Shown: in pieces, positions 9,456-18,881 of the stretch
Position numbering within the stretch: position 1 is the stretch's first letter
Layout: every line of letters begins with the position of its first letter
DNA from: Bacillota bacterium
Lineage (GTDB): Bacteria; Bacillota; Sulfobacillia; JAJZYS01; JAJYTV01
Direction of reading: 5' to 3'
Assembly (NCBI GenBank): GCA_021793645.1
Contig: JAJYSJ010000003.1
Span: forward strand, 170,993 to 234,992
DNA: 64,000 bases
Made by a program: the position numbers and the translations under genes
The notes under the pieces: model-generated
The model's input: only the letters and a program-made list of their open reading frames with translations
Told to the model about the DNA's origin: nothing
The model's database searches: none

Positions 9456-10343
9456 CTAGTGCCCGAAGGTCTTCGCGAAGGAGAGCACGGCGGGACCCAG
9501 CAGCACCACGAAAATTGCCGGGAAGATGAAGAACACGAGCGGAAAGAGCATCTTGATCGGCGTCTTGAGTGCCTTCTCCTGTGCCTTTTGCCGCCGCAGC
9601 GTACGCATCTGGTCGCTCTGTACGCGCAGCACGTTCGCGATCCCGATGCCAAGCTCATCGGCCTGCACGATCGAAGAGACAAAGCTGTCCAGTTCAGGCA
9701 ACCCGATGCGGGCGGAGAAGGAACGCAGCGCCTCCGAACGCGGACGGCCGAGCTGGATCTCGCGCAGAGTCCGTCCAAACTCCGTTGAGATCGGTGCTGG
9801 AAAGCGCTCGGAAACGCGAGACAGCGCTGCATCGAAGCCGAGTCCCGCCTCGACCGACACCGACAGCAGGTCCATCACGTCCGGCAACGCACGTCCGAAT
9901 GTCCGCTGCCTCGCAGCGATGCGCTGCGCCAGCCAGAAGTCTGGCAGGCGCCATCCCAGCACGCCGAGCGCCAATGCGAATAGGACGGCACGGCCACCCA
10001 GCGCGAGGAACGAGGCGCCGATCACCGCAAGGATGATCCGGCTTCCGAAGATCGTGCCAGGGTTGGTTGGATTGCCCGCGCGTTCGATCCGCGCGCGCAG
10101 CACGTCTACTTGGCCCTCAGGGAGGAAGCGCGCGAATTGTGTGGACAGTGAGTTGAGAAACGGCTGCAAAACGCGGTTCCGGAAGCCCTCCCCCGTGCGC
10201 TCCTCCTGGAGCGGCTGCACAGGGTGCCGCGCGATCTCCTGCAGCTGCAGCTGCAGCCGCTCCTGGTGTGCACTCGGCGCGATAGCGTAGAGTCCGATCA
10301 CGAGCCCGACGGCTGCGGCTTCGAGCAGCAGCAAGACTTCCAT
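9456..10343 (-). CDS. tadC: Tad pilus inner-membrane platform protein TadC
   Basis: This 295-residue protein has a hydrophobic N-terminus, a pair of central helices and a C-terminal hydrophobic hairpin (MLFPLVFFIFPAIFVVLLGP), typical of TadC in the type II secretion F superfamily. The cytoplasmic domain contains DLLSVSVEAGLGFDAAL and QADELGIGIANVLR, both family signatures. With TadB it forms the membrane platform on which TadA acts to assemble Flp pilin. It starts with ATG 3 nt after the tadB stop and is the last gene of the operon. Confidence 0.93.
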   Translation of the reverse strand: MEVLLLLEAAAVGLVIGLYAIAPSAHQERLQLQLQEIARHPVQPLQEERTGEGFRNRVLQPFLNSLSTQFARFLPEGQVDVLRARIERAGNPTNPGTIFGSRIILAVIGASFLALGGRAVLFALALGVLGWRLPDFWLAQRIAARQRTFGRALPDVMDLLSVSVEAGLGFDAALSRVSERFPAPISTEFGRTLREIQLGRPRSEALRSFSARIGLPELDSFVSSIVQADELGIGIANVLRVQSDQMRTLRRQKAQEKALKTPIKMLFPLVFFIFPAIFVVLLGPAVLSFAKTFGH

Positions 10344-10346
10344 CGC

Positions 10347-11303
10347 CTACACCTCGATCCTTACAATGCGGCGCAGTGCGAGGAATCCGATGACCTGCAA
10401 GAAGACGGCGAAGATCAGCAGGGCGCGCCCAGGGCCTGGCTGCCACATCGGGTCGAGGAATGTTGGCGACATCACCGACATCACCGCGACGAGGGCGAGC
10501 GGCATCGCGCCCACAACCATCGCAGATATCCTGCCCTGCGCCGAGAGCGCACGTACCTCTCCTTGCAGACGAACCCGTTCGCGGATCGTCTGTTGGATGC
10601 GATCCAGGATCTCTGCAAGGTTTCCGCCGACCTGCCTTTGAATGCCGACGACGGTTACCATCAGTTCGAGATCGGCCGAACGCGCGCGGCGGGCGAGGTT
10701 CTCGAGCGCCTCGTCGATCGGCACGCCGACACGTGTCTCCGCCAGCATGCGTTCGAACTCTTGACCCAGCGCCCCGTGCGTCTGCCGCGCGCAGGCATCG
10801 AGTGCCTGCATCAGCGAGAAGCCTGCGCGAAGAGCGTTGGAAATTGTGCCAAGAGTGTCCGGAAGTGCTGCGGCGATCTGCTTTTGGCGTTCCTGTGAGC
10901 GCGTCACCAGGACGATTGAGGGTGCGAGCAGGCCGCCGAGCCCGAGCATCAGGGCAGCGAGCGCACTGAAGATCACTCCGAGCAGCGTGCCGAGCACGCC
11001 GATGCCCAGAGAAATGAGCAGGAACTCACCAGGGCGGAGGTTGAGGTCTGCGGCGCGCAGGCGGATCGAGAGCCCGGCAGACAGGGAGCGCCGTGCGAGC
11101 ATCCGCTCGATCGCGGCCACCAGACGGGTGCGCAGAGAAGAGCGTTCCCTCCCTGCCGCGTCTTCCTCCGCTGGCTGGGGAGCGCCACCCCTCCGCACCG
11201 ACGCACGCAGGTGGCGCAATACCTCCGGGTCGGCTGCAAAGAAGGCAGCGACAGCCCAGGACAGCGCGCCGAACAGGGCGATCAGCAGCAGGTCTCGCGC
11301 CAT
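10347..11303 (-). CDS. tadB: Tad pilus inner-membrane platform protein TadB
   Basis: This is a type II secretion F domain protein of 318 residues. It has an N-terminal membrane segment (LLLIALFGALSWAVAAFF), two central helices around LGVLGTLLGVIFSALAAL, a cytoplasmic domain with ALRAGFSLMQALDA and ERVRLQGEVRALSAQGR, and a C-terminal hydrophobic pair. The ATG at 11303 lies 1 nt after the tadA stop; the open frame extends upstream in frame but overlaps tadA. It pairs with TadC in the pilus assembly platform. Confidence 0.92.
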   Translation of the reverse strand: MARDLLLIALFGALSWAVAAFFAADPEVLRHLRASVRRGGAPQPAEEDAAGRERSSLRTRLVAAIERMLARRSLSAGLSIRLRAADLNLRPGEFLLISLGIGVLGTLLGVIFSALAALMLGLGGLLAPSIVLVTRSQERQKQIAAALPDTLGTISNALRAGFSLMQALDACARQTHGALGQEFERMLAETRVGVPIDEALENLARRARSADLELMVTVVGIQRQVGGNLAEILDRIQQTIRERVRLQGEVRALSAQGRISAMVVGAMPLALVAVMSVMSPTFLDPMWQPGPGRALLIFAVFLQVIGFLALRRIVRIEV

Positions 11304-11304
11304 C

Positions 11305-12609
11305 TCAGATTCCCCCGCCGGAGAAAATCTTTGAGTCCAGCGTTTGCCCATACATGGCAAGTCGGTCGAGGAAGCGCGGACGCAGTCCGGTCGGGCGGAA
11401 CCCCTCGTCCGGCCGGTAGAGAAAGATGTCCTGCAGCAGAATGACATCTCCCTCCATGCCCTGCACCTCGGTGATGTGCGTGATACGGCGCGAACCATCG
11501 CGCATGCGCTGCTGATGCACCACAAGGTCGAGGGCGGAGGCCACCTGTTCGCGGATCGCCCGCACGGGAAGCTCGAATCCCGCCATCAGCACCATCGTCT
11601 CGATGCGGGAGAGCACGTCGCGCGGTGTGTTGGCGTGAACGGTGGTGAGCGAGCCGTCGTGTCCGGTATTCATCGCCTGCAACATGTCGAGTGCCTCTCC
11701 GGCACGGACCTCTCCCACGACGATGCGGTCTGGCCGCATGCGCAGCGCATTGCGCACCAGCTGTCGGATGGTCACCTCGCCGCGTCCTTCGAGGTTCGGT
11801 GGGCGCGTCTCCAAGGAAACCACATGGTCCTGCTGCAGGCGCAGTTCCGCTGCGTCCTCGATCGTGACGATGCGCTCATCGGTCGGGATGAACGCCGATA
11901 GACAGTTGAGCAACGTCGTCTTGCCGGATGCAGTGCCTCCGGACACCACGATGTTCAGTCGGCCGCGAACGGCTGCCTGCAACAGCTCCGCCATCTGCGG
12001 CGTCAAGGAGCCGTTGCGCTCCAGGTCATCGATCGTCAGCGGACGCTCTGGAAAGCGCCGGATGGTTAAGGTGGGGCCGCGCAGGGCCAGGGGCGGGATG
12101 ATCGCGTTGACACGCGATCCATCCTTCAGACGCGCGTCCACCATCGGGCTCGCCTCGTCGATGCGCCTGCCCAAGGGCGCGACGATGCGCTCGATCAGTT
12201 CAAGAATTTCGCGGTCGTCGCGGAAGCGCGTCTGTGTGCGCAGCAGCTTGCCGCGTCGCTCCACGTAGACTTGGTTTGCCCCATTGACCATGATCTCGCT
12301 TACGGTCGGGTCTTCGAGCAGCGGCTGCAGGGGGCCAAGCCCGACGATCTGCGCGTAGAGCTCCTCGGTGAGCGTCTCGCGCTCCAGGGGACCGAGCCCC
12401 TCCTCCTCGCGCAGGATCTCCGAGATCCTGGCGCGGACCTCCTGGTACCACACGGCGTCTTGGCTCTGCTCGCGGCCCTCGAGGTCGGCCGCCAGGCGCG
12501 ATTGGACGATCTGGCGCAGCCGCTCGCCGCGGCTGAGTTCCGCGGAGCGCTCGACCGGAGTCGAGTCCCCAGATTCTGTGCCAGTCCTTAGACGCTTGTA
12601 GAGAGACAT
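11305..12609 (-). CDS. tadA: Tad pilus assembly/secretion ATPase TadA (CpaF)
   Basis: This 434-residue secretion ATPase of the VirB11/CpaF group powers Flp pilus assembly. The Walker A motif is GGTASGKTT (about residues 224-232), the Walker B-like segment RPDRIVVGEVR is at about 292-302, and the His box HDGSLTTVHANTP follows. The N-terminal domain carries the typical LGPLQPLLEDPTVSEIMVNG. The ATG at 12609 lies 3 nt after the tadZ stop. No key residue is missing. Confidence 0.96.
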   Translation of the reverse strand: MSLYKRLRTGTESGDSTPVERSAELSRGERLRQIVQSRLAADLEGREQSQDAVWYQEVRARISEILREEEGLGPLERETLTEELYAQIVGLGPLQPLLEDPTVSEIMVNGANQVYVERRGKLLRTQTRFRDDREILELIERIVAPLGRRIDEASPMVDARLKDGSRVNAIIPPLALRGPTLTIRRFPERPLTIDDLERNGSLTPQMAELLQAAVRGRLNIVVSGGTASGKTTLLNCLSAFIPTDERIVTIEDAAELRLQQDHVVSLETRPPNLEGRGEVTIRQLVRNALRMRPDRIVVGEVRAGEALDMLQAMNTGHDGSLTTVHANTPRDVLSRIETMVLMAGFELPVRAIREQVASALDLVVHQQRMRDGSRRITHITEVQGMEGDVILLQDIFLYRPDEGFRPTGLRPRFLDRLAMYGQTLDSKIFSGGGI

Positions 12610-12612
12610 GGC

Positions 12613-13785
12613 CTACTTCCCCTCCGCGATGGCCGAGACCCTGCCGCGGTCGCGCGCTTCCACGAGGCTCGCGCCGAGTCGCGCGATTCCCCGCGCGAGC
12701 GCAGAACGTCCACGCAGCCGTACGAGCGGTATGCCAAGGTTCGCTGCGCGGACCGCGACGTCGCCGTCCGATGGCAGGGAGTACAGGATCGGGTGGTCGA
12801 GGACCTGAGCGATTTCGTCACCGGAGAGGCCGATCCCCGCGTTGCCCCGGTTGAGCACAACCTGCAGCTTGTCGGCGGGATAGCCGAGCCGTTCGAGCAG
12901 GATGTCGAGCCCCTTCGCGGAGTTCTGCAGCGCGGGCACGTCAGGCGTGGTGACGAAGAGGATGCGTTCCGCCTCGTCCAGCGCCGTGATGACCGCCTCA
13001 CCAAAGTCCACCGCCGTGTCTACGATCACCCAGTCGTAGCTCGCCCGCAGCACGCGCAGGATCTCCTGCACGTAGTTGCGGTCCGGCTCCCGCTTCCCCT
13101 CGCCGTCAACGAAAGCCGCGAGATCGGGGGTCGGCGGAGAGGCTAGGATCTCGACGGAGCTATGCGCCGAGCGGGTCAGTGCCTCCTCGATCGCCGCGAG
13201 GTTGAGTGCACCCGAGCGGCGGCAGATGTCGACGATGGTCATGCCGGGATGGGCTCCGAAGAGCGTCGCTGCGCAGCCGAACTCGAGATCGAGGTCCACG
13301 ATTGCGACGCGCTGCCGGTGACGATCCGCCAGTACGACGGCAAGGTTGGCCGCAACCGTGGACTTCCCGACTCCCCCCTTGGTTCCAAAGACCGTCACGA
13401 CCTTGCCTCGACGCGTCCTGCGCTCCCCCTGCACCAGGCGGGCGAGTGTCGCCTGCAGTTCCTCCGGCGTGATCGGCTCTCCGAGGTAGTCTCGGGCCCC
13501 CGCCTGCATCGCGGCCCGAATCGACGCGATGTCGGAATCCGGGCCAATCACGACGACGCGCGTCGCGAGAGCCTGATCCAGTTCCGTACAAAGGGACAGG
13601 ATGTCGTCGCCGCCACCGAGGTGCAGCATCACAAGCTCGGGATGCTCTTGGCGCACGATGTGGCGCACGCGATCCGGAGTGTCCGCCTCCAGCACGCGCC
13701 CGAAGGGCCGCAGCGCGTCCCGCAGTTCGGCACGGCGCAGGGTTGGGGCGAGGAGTACGACGACGGGCTGACGTTCCTCGCTCAT
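12613..13785 (-). CDS. tadZ: Tad pilus localisation ATPase TadZ/CpaE (MinD-like)
   Basis: This 390-residue protein has an N-terminal receiver-like domain (about residues 1-125) without a clear phosphorylation set, then a ParA/MinD-type ATPase with the deviant Walker A FGTKGGVGKSTVAANLA (about 134-150) and the Walker A' segment VAIVDLDLEFGC. Such TadZ/CpaE proteins place the pilus machine at the pole. The ATG at 13785 shares its A with the cpaB TGA stop; a TTG one codon upstream is an alternative. Confidence 0.92.
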   Translation of the reverse strand: MSEERQPVVVLLAPTLRRAELRDALRPFGRVLEADTPDRVRHIVRQEHPELVMLHLGGGDDILSLCTELDQALATRVVVIGPDSDIASIRAAMQAGARDYLGEPITPEELQATLARLVQGERRTRRGKVVTVFGTKGGVGKSTVAANLAVVLADRHRQRVAIVDLDLEFGCAATLFGAHPGMTIVDICRRSGALNLAAIEEALTRSAHSSVEILASPPTPDLAAFVDGEGKREPDRNYVQEILRVLRASYDWVIVDTAVDFGEAVITALDEAERILFVTTPDVPALQNSAKGLDILLERLGYPADKLQVVLNRGNAGIGLSGDEIAQVLDHPILYSLPSDGDVAVRAANLGIPLVRLRGRSALARGIARLGASLVEARDRGRVSAIAEGK

Positions 13786-14486
13786 CAAGGCAACCCCCCA
13801 GCGCTGATGTTTGCCGCACCGCTACCGGCGTTCGCATGCGGCCGAAGCAGGAACGTCACGCTGCCAAGCTCTTCCGAGAGGGAGATCATAGCCGCTTCCT
13901 GCGGTGTTACCGCAAGCGTGACAAGGGTGTATGGAGATCCGTTCCCGGCAGCCGTCGGGTTGATGGTGCCCGTCCCCGTGCCAAGCTCGAGGACGGCAAC
14001 ATCCTGCACGACAACGCTTGCATGCGCTGGAGTGGAGGCGCCTGACGTGTTCGTCTGGGCCGGGAAGGTCGCCAATACATCGACCTGGTCGCCCACGATC
14101 AGGCTGCCGCCGACTCCGGTCACACCGTTGACTGGAACGGTGAAGGCACGCTCCCCGGCGGGAATCTGGTAGTTGAGACCCGCCATCTGGCTGGTCTGCA
14201 GCTCATCCGAGAGTACGGGATCCCCTGCAGTCAGTCCGACGCGCGCTACCTCACCCGTCGCGGCGCCGACCGACTGAAGGCTGCCCTGGAGCGCATGGCT
14301 TGCAGGCACACTGTGCACCTGAAGGTCGTGGGACGTCAGCACCGTACCCGGAGCTATGTCCTGGGCCGCAACCACAATAGCGACTGTGGGAGCCTGCGGC
14401 CGGGCCGTAAGCTTTGCGACGGCCACGGTCGCAATGAGTGCGACGACCAGAGGAATCAGGATGCGGATCAATTTGCGTCTGGTCAT
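13785..14486 (-). CDS. cpaB: Flp pilus assembly protein CpaB/RcpC (SAF domain)
   Basis: This 233-residue protein has one N-terminal membrane anchor (IRILIPLVVALIATVAVA), then an SAF domain (VVAAQDIAPGTVLTSHDLQ). After that comes the RcpC region with PAGERAFTVPVNGVTGVGG and GDQVDVLATF. In Tad systems this periplasmic or extracytoplasmic protein helps pilus assembly. Its ATG overlaps the tadG-like stop by 4 nt and its stop overlaps tadZ by 1 nt. Confidence 0.9.
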   Translation of the reverse strand: MTRRKLIRILIPLVVALIATVAVAKLTARPQAPTVAIVVAAQDIAPGTVLTSHDLQVHSVPASHALQGSLQSVGAATGEVARVGLTAGDPVLSDELQTSQMAGLNYQIPAGERAFTVPVNGVTGVGGSLIVGDQVDVLATFPAQTNTSGASTPAHASVVVQDVAVLELGTGTGTINPTAAGNGSPYTLVTLAVTPQEAAMISLSEELGSVTFLLRPHANAGSGAANISAGGLP

Positions 14487-15394
14487 TGAATTAAACGCTC
14501 CGCTTCGAGTCCGTAGTCGCCGGCGCTGCTGCCAAACTGGCCATCGACGACGAGGTGCATGAACTGCCCCGTGACGTCGCCGCCATTCACCGACTGGAGG
14601 TAGAACGCGGCGAAGCCGAGGATTGTCACACTGCTTTTGCCGCAGTCCGACGGGCTGATGATCGGCAGGTACAAAACCCGCGGCGACGTCGGCAAGACGG
14701 TCTGGTAGTTGCTGTTCGGATCGGAAGACTGGCGGGTCTTCAGCCCCGTATCGGTCGGGCCGACCATGTCCCCCGTCTCCGTCGGTACCCCATCGCCGAT
14801 TGTCATGGTCTGTGGGTAGCCGTCTTCAAGGTTGGTCTCGTACTGCGAGGCGCCGTTGTCGCCGTTCCCATCACTCGAACCGTTCAGGTCGAGGGCCATG
14901 TAGTTGCCGCAGCCTCCGCCGCCGGCCCCAGCCTTCAAGGTATAGGTCTGCCCGTAGACGAAGGGCTGTTCAAAGACGCCGAGCGGTACGGCTCCCTGCA
15001 GTTGGCTCTGCGGCCCGACCTCCACCACCGAGGTCTGCGAGAAGGTGCCGGAGTCGACCCCGAAGAGCGGTGCGAAGTAGTAGGGCACTGTGCCGGTCGT
15101 CGTCACCGTAATCGTCTGATTGGACTGTCCTACGCTGACAGTGACGTCTGCGCTCTGCACACCGTTCGCTGCTGCCGTAGCCTGCGCATCGACCGATGCC
15201 TGCACCGGATTGCTGGGAAGGTCCTGGCCGCCCGCGAGCGCTGCCGCGTCGGCAGCGGTCTTCAACTGCTGCACCAGGACGTAGGCCCGCCCCGCGTCCA
15301 GCGAGAGCGCGCCCATCGACAGCAGGGCGACGGCGGAGATTGCGAAGAGCACCGTCGCCTGCCCATGCTCACTGCGCATCTGTCGCATCGCCAT
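14483..15394 (-). CDS. TadG-like pilus-associated protein
   Basis: This 303-residue protein begins with a pseudopilin-like N-terminal helix (EHGQATVLFAISAVALLSMG), then LDAGRAYVLVQQLKTAADAAALAGG, the signature of the Flp/TadG N-terminal region. The rest is an extracellular, Gly/Ser/Thr-rich domain with little lysine and two cysteine-containing segments (GGGGCGNYMALDLNG and PSDCGKSS). It lacks an obvious von Willebrand factor A domain seen in longer TadG proteins. ATG 15394 shares a base with the tadE stop; a GTG one codon upstream is possible. Confidence 0.8.
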   Translation of the reverse strand: MAMRQMRSEHGQATVLFAISAVALLSMGALSLDAGRAYVLVQQLKTAADAAALAGGQDLPSNPVQASVDAQATAAANGVQSADVTVSVGQSNQTITVTTTGTVPYYFAPLFGVDSGTFSQTSVVEVGPQSQLQGAVPLGVFEQPFVYGQTYTLKAGAGGGGCGNYMALDLNGSSDGNGDNGASQYETNLEDGYPQTMTIGDGVPTETGDMVGPTDTGLKTRQSSDPNSNYQTVLPTSPRVLYLPIISPSDCGKSSVTILGFAAFYLQSVNGGDVTGQFMHLVVDGQFGSSAGDYGLEAERLIQ

Positions 15395-15834
15395 CACTCC
15401 ATGCGCATCACGGAAGTACTGGAGAGTTGCACAGACGATCCGATGATCGGCTGGAGCAGCGGCACCACTACCGTGACGGCGTATGATCCCTGGACAGTTA
15501 GTTCGGTACCCTGGGCACGCTCAGACTCCGGAGGAGTGATCGTCACTTGCAGCGCGCTCACTTGCAGGCTCGGGGCCGACTGGTCCACGACCTGAACGAT
15601 CTGGCTGTCGGACATGCCGAGCATGCCGGCCCTCGCTCCCTCTTCGACGGCCTGCTGGAGCTGCAGGTAATCCTCGATCACGATGCCTACCTGCAGCAGG
15701 CCGAGGATCACAAGTACGAGAACCGGAAGGATCAAGGCGAGCTCGATGGCCGCCTGACCCTTCCGGCTTGCGAAGCCCGAGCGCCGGAGCGCCTTGCGGT
15801 TCTTAAAGGCTGTGCGTGATCTGGTTGAGAACAT
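15394..15834 (-). CDS. tadE: TadE-type minor pseudopilin
   Basis: This 146-residue TadE-like protein has a basic leader and the sequence GQAAIELALILPVLVLVILG, which is the TadE cleavage and membrane helix region with the E at +5. It is followed by an exported domain. It is a presumed prepilin peptidase substrate that helps pilus assembly. The ATG at 15834 overlaps the end of flp by 32 nt and lacks a strong ribosome-binding site, suggesting coupling to flp. Confidence 0.88.
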   Translation of the reverse strand: MFSTRSRTAFKNRKALRRSGFASRKGQAAIELALILPVLVLVILGLLQVGIVIEDYLQLQQAVEEGARAGMLGMSDSQIVQVVDQSAPSLQVSALQVTITPPESERAQGTELTVQGSYAVTVVVPLLQPIIGSSVQLSSTSVMRME

Positions 15835-15976
15835 TGGAGACGCCGCCGCCCAGAGCAGTCAGCACTCCGATCACGGCTACAGCTACGAGGAAGATAATAA
15901 GGGCGTACTCCACCATGCCCTGGCCCTCGGACGCGCGCAGGCGGCGCAGCAAGTTCAAAACCATGAGTCCAGCCAT
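15803..15976 (-). CDS. flp: Flp family major pilin
   Basis: This 57-residue Flp-type pilin has a positively charged leader (LNLLRRLRASEGQG), then the processing site G/MVEYALIIFLVAVAVIGVL with the Glu-Tyr pair at +3 and +4, as in Flp pilins. It is the main fibre subunit; no prepilin peptidase gene is seen in this window. ATG 15976 has a strong GGGAGGGG ribosome-binding site, and an open frame upstream is ignored. It is the first gene after the c-di-GMP riboswitch and terminator. Confidence 0.94.
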   Translation of the reverse strand: MAGLMVLNLLRRLRASEGQGMVEYALIIFLVAVAVIGVLTALGGGVSNVLNQITHSL

Positions 15977-16010
15977 CTTGGCCCCTCCCTTTCCCCCGCC
16001 CCGAAGATAC

Positions 16011-16039
16011 AAAAATCCTCCCAAGGTTGCCTTGGGAGG
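16011..16039 (-). terminator. Intrinsic terminator between riboswitch and flp
   Basis: On the minus strand a perfect 10-bp stem (CCTCCCAAGG / CCTTGGGAGG) with a 3-nt loop at 16017-16039 is followed by ATTTTTG. It lies about 20 nt after the c-di-GMP aptamer and 35 nt before the flp start. It is therefore placed to act as the expression platform of the riboswitch, although it could also end aroK-aroB transcripts. Confidence 0.9.
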
Positions 16040-16055
16040 TTAGTACTTCTTAGCC

Positions 16056-16152
16056 TTCCCTTCGGCGGCTCGGCGATCATAGCCTCTTCGGCCGTAGACC
16101 CGTAGCTTTGCGTCCGACCCTTTCGGTGTCGTTTGCCTTTATCGCGGGGTGT
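16056..16152 (-). ncRNA. Cyclic di-GMP-I (GEMM) riboswitch controlling the tad operon
   Basis: On the minus strand the leader carries the conserved GEMM-I core: GGCAAAC, a stem closed by a GAAA tetraloop (CCGAAAGG), GGACGCAAAGC, then CTACGGGTCT and a second stem whose loop region has GGCTATGATCGCC before a closing GCC. Order and spacing match the Vc2-type aptamer. It sits between a consensus promoter and a strong intrinsic terminator, directly upstream of flp. The inferred role is transcriptional control of Tad pili by c-di-GMP. The sign (ON or OFF) cannot be settled by eye. Confidence 0.92.
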
Positions 16153-16166
16153 TCTATTGTGTCGCC

Positions 16167-16195
16167 AGCATACAGGCTCGTCCTATACCTGTCAA
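16167..16195 (-). promoter_or_regulatory. Sigma-A-type promoter of the riboswitch-tad transcript
   Basis: On the minus strand a perfect -35 TTGACA (16190-16195) is separated by 17 nt from -10 TATGCT (16167-16172). Transcription would start near 16160, just ahead of the c-di-GMP aptamer. The promoter lies between the aroK-aroB stop (16222) and the aptamer. Confidence 0.85.
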
Positions 16196-16221
16196 TAGGA
16201 AACCCAAATTCCTCTTCGGGC

Positions 16222-17745
16222 TTAATTTTCCCTGACCATCTGGGCCAAAAGCAGGGCATCTTCGCTGCCTACTTCCACCAGTTCGCAACTGCCAATGCGC
16301 GTCGGCACCACTAGGCGCAGTCGGCCCGCTTGCCGCTTTTTGTCGCGTCCAATAAACGGCAGCAGGCTCTGGGGATCTCCGGACCACGATGTTGGAAGCC
16401 CGAGGCGACGCAGCGTCGCGATGACGCGCGCCGCGTCCCGAAAGCCGTGGCGCGCGGCCGCGTACCGCGCGACCGCCGAAAGCCCGATGGCGACGGCGCG
16501 ACCGTGTGTGACGGTAAAGCCGCTTTGCGCCTCCACCGCATGTGCGATCGTGTGCCCGAGGTTCAGTTTCGCGCGCTCCCCGCTCTTCTCGAACGGGTCA
16601 CTTGCAACGATGCGTAGCTTCGTGCCGGCAGCGCGACTGATGGCGAAGTCGAGGTGCGGCCCCGCGGGCAGGCGCGGCCATCGCTCCGCTGCCGCAAAGA
16701 GTTCTGCATCGAGCCCTACGCCGCACTTGACGACCTCGGAGAGCCCATCGCGGAACGCCGCATGCGGCAAGGTACGCAGTGTTTCGGGATCAATCAGGGT
16801 CGCGCGCGCAGGATAGAACGCCCCCACGAGGTTTTTGCCCTCAGCCAGGTTGAGGCCGGTCTTGCCGCCGAGCGCCGCATCGGCCTGGGCCAGGACGGTC
16901 GTCGGCACGAGCACGAGCGGCACGCCCCGCAGGTAGGTGGCCGCAACGTAGCCGGCGAGGTCACAGACGGCGCCGCCGCCCAGCGCGAGCACCGGTTCAT
17001 CCCTTCCCATGCCGAACTGGGCGGCGCGCGACAGAAGGTTTTCGTAGATTGGAAGCTCCTTGGCTGCGTCTCCGTCCGGCACGACGACATCGGCCGTCTG
17101 CCGCCCACCGTAGTGCAGCTGTGCAAGCAAGGACTCCCCCCATGCTTCCCGCACCGTGGGCTGCATCAGGAGCATCGACTTGCCGAAACCGCTGAAGGCG
17201 CCGGCATGGCGGCGTGCGCCGCGCCCGAAGTAGACCCCGGGCCCCAGCCGGTCCAGCTGCAGGAAGGAGTAGATCCGGTCAACGGCACGGCTTGGCGCCG
17301 ACTCTGTCCAGAACCAGGCCTCGGCGACCTCCTCGTAGAGGGGTCCACGCTCCCATCTCAGCGCCCGCAGACGTTCCGCGGGATCCGGCTCCAGCACGGG
17401 CCGCCCCTTGCCGCCGCGCAGGCGACCGAGCAGCTGCCCGTCGCGCGCCGTCAGCCCGATCACCCGCACCTCGCGCAGGCGGTCGCGGTTCTCTTGGCGG
17501 AGGATGGTCCCCCCACCGGTCGAGACGATGCGGCGGTCGCCCGAAAGGGCCTCCGCGAGGACGCGGGATTCCTCGTCGCGGAACCGGCTTGTCCCCATGC
17601 TGATGAGGAGTTCACCGACGGGCTTGCCGTAGCGCGACTGCAGAAGATGGTCGGTGTCGAGGAACTCGAACTGCAGTCGCTCCGCCAATTCCCTGCCGAT
17701 TCGTGTCTTGCCCGCCCCGGGCAGCCCTACCAGCGCGACGATCAC
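16222..17745 (-). CDS. aroKB: Bifunctional shikimate kinase / 3-dehydroquinate synthase
   Basis: This 507-residue fusion covers two shikimate pathway steps. Residues 1-165 are shikimate kinase: P-loop [14 protein letters not shown], and STGGGTILR. Residues 175-507 are dehydroquinate synthase: [48 protein letters not shown] and the metal-ligand region [12 protein letters not shown] and HGRAVAIG. The linker is short. It starts with GTG, overlapping the aroC stop by 4 nt, so aroE-aroC-aroKB form an operon. Both active sites look complete. Confidence 0.95.
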   Translation of the reverse strand: MIVALVGLPGAGKTRIGRELAERLQFEFLDTDHLLQSRYGKPVGELLISMGTSRFRDEESRVLAEALSGDRRIVSTGGGTILRQENRDRLREVRVIGLTARDGQLLGRLRGGKGRPVLEPDPAERLRALRWERGPLYEEVAEAWFWTESAPSRAVDRIYSFLQLDRLGPGVYFGRGARRHAGAFSGFGKSMLLMQPTVREAWGESLLAQLHYGGRQTADVVVPDGDAAKELPIYENLLSRAAQFGMGRDEPVLALGGGAVCDLAGYVAATYLRGVPLVLVPTTVLAQADAALGGKTGLNLAEGKNLVGAFYPARATLIDPETLRTLPHAAFRDGLSEVVKCGVGLDAELFAAAERWPRLPAGPHLDFAISRAAGTKLRIVASDPFEKSGERAKLNLGHTIAHAVEAQSGFTVTHGRAVAIGLSAVARYAAARHGFRDAARVIATLRRLGLPTSWSGDPQSLLPFIGRDKKRQAGRLRLVVPTRIGSCELVEVGSEDALLLAQMVREN

Positions 17746-18878
17746 GGCTGTAGCCGCTCCGTGTACTGGCGCAGCGCGAATGCGACATCAGCCATCGTGT
17801 CGCCGCCGAATTTTTCGAGGAAGAGGTCGGCGAGCACCAGCGCCATCACTGCTTCGAGGACGACGCCGGCCGCCGGTACCGCAGTAATGTCCGAGCGTTC
17901 GACCTGCGCCAAAAACGGCTCCTTCGTCACGAGATCCACTGACCGAAGGGGGCGCCGCAGCGAACTCAGAGGCTTCATCGCGGCGCGTACGACGAGGGGT
18001 TCCCCGTTGGAAATGCCGCCTTCGCTGCCGCCGGCGTGGTTCGACGGTCGCACGTAGCGCCCGCCTTCCCAGAGGATCTCGTCGTGCACGGCAGACCCAC
18101 GCTGGCCGGCAGACCAAAAGCCATCCCCCACCTCAACGCCCTTGATCGCTGGAATTGCCATCAGTGCCTGAGCCAATCGGCCGTCGATCTTTCGGTCCCA
18201 CTGCACATGAGAACCCAGGCCGACCGGCAGCCCAGTCGCGACCACCTCAACGACACCGCCGAGCGTGTCTCCATTCAGCTGTGCCTGATCGATCGCGCGC
18301 ATCATCCGTTCGGCCGCATTAGGGTCTTGGCAGCGCACGGGCGACGCTTCGATCGCCGCAGGGTCCAGCCGCGTTGGGGATTCCGCCTCCTCACCCCCGA
18401 GCGCCACCACGTGGGACAGGATGTCGACGCCAAATCCGCGCAGAAACTCGCGCGCCACGGCGCCCAAGGCGACCCGCATCGCTGTCTCGCGCGCGGAAGC
18501 GCGCTCAAGGATGTCACGCGCGTCAGCACGGTCGTACTTCTGCGCACCGGCGAGATCCGCGTGGCCAGGACGCGGACGGGTGAACTGCTTCCCAGCCGGC
18601 TCCCCCTCCGGCGCCATGCGATCCAACCAGTTCTCGTGGTCCTTGTTGCGAATCATCAAAGCGATCGGTGAACCGATGGTTTCTCCGAAGCGCAGGCCCG
18701 ACAACCACTCGATCTCGTCCCGTTCGATCTTCATCCGCATGCCACGCCCGTATCCACCCTGGCGGCGCGCGAGTTCCCCATCGATCATCGCCTTGGAAAG
18801 CCGCAGCCCTGCGGGCATCCCCTCGATAATTCCAACGAGTGCCGGGCCGTGCGATTCCCCCGCCGTCAGGTAACGCAA
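17742..18878 (-). CDS. aroC: Chorismate synthase
   Basis: This 378-residue enzyme makes chorismate from EPSP using reduced FMN. It has the signatures [20 protein letters not shown] (with TTG start), RRQGGYGRG, and later [19 protein letters not shown] and [21 protein letters not shown]. The length is normal. The TTG at 18878 lies 3 nt after the aroE stop and follows a GGGGGAG ribosome-binding site. Its end overlaps aroKB by 4 nt. Confidence 0.96.
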   Translation of the reverse strand: MRYLTAGESHGPALVGIIEGMPAGLRLSKAMIDGELARRQGGYGRGMRMKIERDEIEWLSGLRFGETIGSPIALMIRNKDHENWLDRMAPEGEPAGKQFTRPRPGHADLAGAQKYDRADARDILERASARETAMRVALGAVAREFLRGFGVDILSHVVALGGEEAESPTRLDPAAIEASPVRCQDPNAAERMMRAIDQAQLNGDTLGGVVEVVATGLPVGLGSHVQWDRKIDGRLAQALMAIPAIKGVEVGDGFWSAGQRGSAVHDEILWEGGRYVRPSNHAGGSEGGISNGEPLVVRAAMKPLSSLRRPLRSVDLVTKEPFLAQVERSDITAVPAAGVVLEAVMALVLADLFLEKFGGDTMADVAFALRQYTERLQP

Positions 18879-18881
18879 ATC

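Noticed and set aside
16654-18057. A 467-codon plus-strand frame
   Set aside because: It lies antisense to aroKB and aroC, both of which show full motif sets.
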